NCBI GenBank assembly: GCA_016987375.1
Contig: PJRA01000376.1
Coordinates: 254,950-267,480 of the forward strand
Direction: 5' to 3'
Source of the DNA: Brachionus koreanus
Taxonomy: Eukaryota > Rotifera > Eurotatoria > Ploima > Brachionidae
Length of the DNA: 12,531 nt
A program made the position numbers and the translations under genes. This document shows, one piece after another, positions 9,396 to 12,531 of this stretch (position 1 is its first letter; every line of letters begins with the position of its first letter). The notes beneath the pieces are model-generated. The model saw only the letters and a list, made by a program, of their open reading frames with translations. It did not search any database and had not been told where the DNA came from.

Positions 9396-10504
9396 TCAAT
9401 TGCTCGTTGACTTTGTTTCGGCATTTTGTATGATAGCGGCCAAAAAGCTCCCGAAATGTTCAATTAAACACTTTTCCATGTCAATTTCCATCGGCTCACT
9501 GAGATTATTGCGGTCATTATCATTTTCATCATCAGTATGCATTTTTTCACTTTCTATTTGACTAACGATTCTACCCATTAGGCTTTCACATGTTTCTTTT
9601 AAAACACTTGCGTCCATAGCTGAACTGTATGCTCGGCTGAAAAATTAAAAATTAAATAAAATTCTAGACAGAAAAAAAAGTATTTTTACCTAATTAATTT
9701 CTGTTTCTCGACTAGGAATTGTTTATTTTCGTTGAGAATTTCTAAATTTTTGGCCTTGAAATTAGTCGATGTTTTTGTTGAGGTATTAGAGCTGGACTGA
9801 ATGCTTTTAGGACTAAAAAGCTGCTTATTCTGCTGTTGTTGTTGGATAAACTGTTGTTTCTGCTCCTGTTGATGCTGTTGCTTGCGGAGATCAGCCGCAT
9901 TTGCCAATTGAAGCAATGTCCTAGTTGATTCATCACAATTTTTGCAGCCAACACATTTGCATAAAGCTGAGCATTGTATTTTCGCCAAAAAGCACTCGCA
10001 ATATCGTTTAAGACAATTTGACTTTTTACAATTGCATCCTTTTACGTGACGGCTTTTAATCTCGTCCAGTTCATCCGTAGTGGCCGATGCTGTGATTAGA
10101 TCTTCTATTCCGCTAGTTAAAGTCGGTTTTTGTGATATTTGGGCTGGTGCCGCCTTTGCTATTGCAAGTGAGGCTGTAAATTTTCCGATTTTGGACTGAA
10201 ATGCTTGGGGATTGCGTTCCAATACCATCTTAATTGCTTTATTACGCTCTTCTTCGTGATCTAGGGTGTTAAAACAGTTAACACAATTACAGTCGTGACA
10301 AAAAGAACCCTGAGCAAAACAATCACAATATCTTGAAAAAATTTTTATAATAAAAACAAAAAATTTATTCTAAATAATATACAATTTGAGGCACATTGAT
10401 TTAGTACAATTGCATGGTTTACGAGTTGAAGCTGATGAACTACTTTGATTTAAACTTATTGGTGATGTTTGTTGATGTGCCGCTTTCGGTTTGGTGGTCG
10501 AAAT
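9396..10504 (-). CDS. LIN54: LIN54/tesmin-type CXC-domain protein, DNA-binding subunit of MuvB (three exons, 5' incomplete)
   Basis: LIN54 binds CHR promoter elements for the MuvB core that forms the DREAM and MYB-MuvB complexes, which repress or activate cell-cycle genes in the nucleus. Exons run 10504-10383, 10331-9690 and 9636-9396 (stop TGA 9396-9398), giving 334 residues in one frame. CXC motif 1 has nine Cys at 31-60 with Tyr42 in LKLYCDC. CXC motif 2 has nine Cys at 140-170 with Tyr151 in LKRYCEC. These Tyr match the ones that enter the DNA minor groove in human LIN54. Between them lies the family signature [12 protein letters not shown] (80-91). The linker is longer than in human LIN54 (about 45 residues against about 15 before CXC2). 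A Gln-rich stretch follows (191-211). The C-terminal part (262-334: LKETC..LM, then [20 protein letters not shown]) resembles the LIN54 tail. No ATG is available in the first exon listed, so the N-terminus is encoded further upstream. Confidence 0.93.
9637..9689 (-). other. LIN54 intron (53 bp)
   Basis: The donor is AG/GTAAAA (GT at 9689-9688) and the acceptor TTTTTCAG (AG at 9638-9637). Splicing joins AG to C, making a Ser codon, and continues in the frame of the conserved LIN54 C-terminus. Without splicing the frame stops just past the donor, at 9688-9686. The acceptor has a good pyrimidine tract. Confidence 0.9.
10332..10382 (-). other. LIN54 intron inside CXC motif 1 (51 bp)
   Basis: The donor is AAATT/GTATAT (GT at 10382-10381) and the acceptor TTTTTTCAAG (AG at 10333-10332). 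Joining TT to A gives Leu and restores CLKLYCDCF exactly as in LIN54, so conserved protein sequence on both sides supports the junction. The size matches the other small intron in this gene. Confidence 0.92.
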
Positions 10505-10940
10505 CTTTAAAATATAGGAAGATTAAAAATTAAGGATAATAAAATCTATTTAAAATTTTTGCAACATAGTTAAATATGCTATGATCAACTTTTTCATATG
10601 CTTAAATGTTTAATTCTTTTTAATGAAACAAATCAATGATATTTTTTTTGGTAAATAAATAAATCATGTTTAAAAATAAGTTTTTTCATTTTTTTACAAA
10701 AAAAAATATGCTTATATTTTTATAATTTCTCAAAACCATTTCGAAATTTTCTTTTTTTTTAATAAATTTGTCAGGAGTTAACTAGTTTTTTCTGAAAATA
10801 TTAGCATTTATTAATAATTTAAAGTAATTTTTAATAATAATTGTCCCTTTTCAATCCTAGCAGATAACAGGAAAGCACTCATCTCCTTTTCCAGTATCTT
10901 TTTTTGAATATCGGCTCCTATCTGACACAGAGGTTACTAC

Positions 10941-11300
10941 CAGAGTTGTTTAAAAATCACAAGTATTAAATCAAGTCAAAGTAATGACTTTGTTTAAAAA
11001 AACATAAAAAGTACAAATCATGACAGATTTATAGAGAATATTGAAAATGTATATAGAAACATTTTTTTTTTATTTAAATAAAAAGAATTAAGTAAAAATG
11101 AATTATATTTGGTAACTTAGTGAAAATTTGCAAAGTAAAAACCAAGAAATTATATAGTAATTAATTATTTAAAATATAAATTTTTTTTATTCAATAATAA
11201 ATTTCTTTATATAATTTAATAATTACTTTAAAGTTACAAAGTCATGATTTGAAAAATCAAAAATTTTTTAAGTCAAAATCTTGACTTAACTTTTTAATCA
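10941..11300. mobile_element. Possible hAT-like non-autonomous DNA transposon with palindromic arms
   Basis: The left edge reads CAGAGTTGTTTAAAAATCAC, which resembles hAT-family termini (CAGAG..TGT..., as in Tol2). The two sides are partly inverted copies: CAAATCATGAC (11014-11024) mirrors GTCATGATTTG (11241-11251). Each side also carries AAGTCA-N6-TGACTT (10973-10990 and 11270-11287). No transposase frame is present. A clear matching right terminus with CTCTG was not found. The sequences flanking the two proposed ends share only GTTAC, so a clean 8-bp target duplication is not shown. It may be an old or deleted copy. Confidence 0.4.
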
Positions 11301-11529
11301 GCTTCACAGCAATTGTTACCCAGTCAAAATCGAATTTTTGATGAAAGAGGTTTAAACGACAGAGATATTTTGAGGATTTTTCTCTACCCTCAGCGTGTTT
11401 TGAACGCTTGATTCGTATTTTCTAATACTAATAATTTTTTATACTGCATCAAAAATCAAAGATTTTGTAAAACGTGAAAGTTAAAGATTAAAATTTTCAA
11501 AAAATTTTCTTTTTTTTATTAATCAATGA

Positions 11530-11612
11530 CCAGACTAGTGTTGGGTACCGTCAACGACGGCCACTAGACCACCATAACTTGGTGTTTGCCTTCTTGTTGG
11601 CCGCGTGGGAAA
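11530..11612. repeat. GC-rich island with nested stem-loop, unidentified repeat fragment
   Basis: This patch stands out from the AT-rich flanks and contains several CpG. On the plus strand CTAGTG (11535-11540) pairs with CACTAG (11562-11567), and inside it CCGTC (11548-11552) pairs with GACGG (11556-11560) around an AAC loop. The minus strand contains TGGTCTAGTGG, which fits the polymerase III A-box consensus, but I see no proper B box or cloverleaf. On the plus strand the island ends in an A run (GTGGGAAAAAAAA). A SINE or other short-element fragment is the simplest reading; an intron-encoded structured RNA is also possible. Confidence 0.35.
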
Positions 11613-12066
11613 AAAAATTTTTTCTTCTAAATTTTAACTTAATTCTTTTATCTATCTAATTTTTATATTTGAAAATTTTTTAGACAAGGCTATGCTTAAA
11701 ATTATTTAAACCTTAAAAAAAATAATGCATTTATAAGGATGCTGAATTATCTTTTTATAAAATGGCAAAAAAAGGAATCTCAGAAGCTTATAGCTTAATA
11801 ATTCATCTCTCAATGATTGAAAAAATTAATAAGTAGAATACAAAAATATTTTAAGTTTAATCATTTTCCAAAATCAATCTCAAATCAAGGAAACAATAAA
11901 AAACAAAAAGTGATACATCTTTTGCCTAACGTTCCGATGTATTATCTTTTTCTTTTTTACTGGTCATGGTTTACAATCTGTAACCGAATCTATAAAATTT
12001 TCTTATCGTGCGTTAGTTTTCACAAAAATGAGACGAAAATTTCCAATTTTTTTTATTAAAATTTAC

Positions 12067-12255
12067 CAGTCTAACTGAATCGGAAACAATCTCACATTTA
12101 TCTTCAGCACACATATTTTCACATTCTAAATTATCTAAATATTCCTCTATGTTGCAAAATTTATCTAATTTAGACAAATATAAATCGTATGCATTATATT
12201 TAAGAATAGGTTTTTGTATTAACACTGTTTGAAGAATCACCAAGCATTTTTTCAT
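12067..12255 (-). CDS. Candidate upstream exon, possibly LIN54 N-terminus
   Basis: An ATG at 12255-12253 opens a frame of 63 codons to a possible donor CTG/GTAAAT (GT at 12066-12065). The donor is in phase 0, which matches the phase-0 acceptor of the CXC-1 exon at 10504, so the two could join into a 397-residue protein. The peptide is moderately complex and acidic in its second half (e.g. KFCNIEEYLDNLECEN), unlike the Lys/Asn strings of chance frames here. A possible acceptor (TTTTTTTATAAG) lies just upstream at about 12274, so the exon might be internal. Read without splicing, the frame gives 80 residues and stops at 12013. I recognise no domain, and LIN54 N-termini are poorly conserved. Confidence 0.33.
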
Positions 12256-12334
12256 GTTTTTTAATTCAAAAATATCTTATAAAAAAATTTAAATAATTTT
12301 ATAAATGAATGTCATTTTTAAAAGCAAATTTTAA

Positions 12335-12531
12335 AATCTACGTAATTCTAAAAAGATATATTTATTTGAAAAATCTATTCAAAAGATATTCGACAAAAAG
12401 TACAATCATGTTAATTGGTACTACGATGCAAAACTCATGAGCTCAGTGAATAATGATGGACCAAGTGGAGGAGTAAGAGGAGCAAAGCATTGCATATGCT
12501 CACAGCTAACAAAATGTGAAGCAAGACGAAA
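12335..12531 (+). other. Right-edge segment with abrupt composition change and an open frame
   Basis: From about 12420 the sequence becomes much richer in G+C than the preceding DNA. A plus-strand frame stays open from 12335 to the window end (about 65 codons) and includes Gly-Pro-Ser-Gly-Gly and Cys-rich stretches. The minus strand also has an open frame from the window end to a TAG near 12424. I recognise neither peptide. A transposon or repeat edge, or the first part of a neighbouring gene, are both possible. Confidence 0.25.

Larger units (their letters stand above)
10505..12066 (-). other. Probable large LIN54 intron or upstream non-coding region
   Basis: The exon carrying CXC motif 1 opens after an AG at 10506-10505 (TATTTTAAAG). 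The frame meets a TAA about 25 bp further upstream with no ATG between, so an intron must begin there. If the next exon is the one ending at 12067, the intron is 1562 bp, far longer than the other two. It is mostly AT-rich, with a palindromic repeat at about 10941-11300 and GC-richer islands near 10855-10940, 11300-11410 and 11530-11612. I recognise no conserved coding exon inside it. Confidence 0.5.

Noticed and set aside
9742..9954. 70-codon minus-strand frame inside LIN54
   Set aside because: It is a shifted-frame shadow of the conserved LIN54 exon. The frame with the CXC cysteines is the real one.
11535..11610. tRNA gene on the minus strand, suggested by TGGTCTAGTGG
   Set aside because: D-stem pairing fails, the anticodon arm would have a C at the invariant U33 position, and no B box (GGTTCGA-type) is in place.
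11817..12059. 80-codon plus-strand frame
   Set aside because: It is rich in Lys/Asn/Phe/Ile/Tyr with no recognisable domain. It lies in AT-rich DNA and partly overlaps the minus-strand candidate exon region. I judge it a chance frame.

Overview
This looks like nuclear DNA from an AT-rich invertebrate animal. Two protein genes are recognisable, both on the minus strand: an FBXL7-type F-box/leucine-rich-repeat protein (682-3027) and the LIN54/tesmin CXC-domain subunit of the MuvB cell-cycle complex (9396-10504, possibly with another exon at 12067-12255). The mix of animal-type regulators, 51-53 bp GT-AG introns, long low-GC intergenic DNA and a non-LTR retrotransposon tail excludes a prokaryote. 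It fits a compact animal genome such as a monogonont rotifer. That placement is inference from composition and gene style; the sequence does not prove it.

Layout: 1-161 is the 3' end of a decayed LINE on the plus strand, with the last ORF2 codons, a stop, AATAAA and an A-tail. 162-681 is the 3' flank of FBXL7. 682-3027 is FBXL7 as one uninterrupted reading frame. 3028-9395 is about 6.4 kb of very AT-rich sequence in which I find no gene; it carries one clear long inverted repeat (about 7620-7930) and probably the LIN54 3' UTR at its right end. 9396-10504 holds three LIN54 exons with both CXC zinc motifs and the conserved C-terminus. 10505-12066 is probably a large LIN54 intron, holding a palindromic mobile-element-like segment (about 10941-11300) and several short GC-richer islands, one of which folds into a nested stem-loop. 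12067-12255 is a phase-compatible but unproven upstream exon. From about 12420 to the right edge the composition changes abruptly, which suggests another repeat or gene running out of the window.

The two genes do not form an operon. LIN54 helps the MuvB complex bind cell-cycle promoters, and FBXL7 is a substrate receptor of an SCF ubiquitin ligase linked in other animals to mitotic and Hippo/Fat control. Their adjacency here need not be functional. I found no previously undescribed system that I can defend. The best leads are the foldback element, the structured GC island, the possible hAT-like element and the unexplained right edge.
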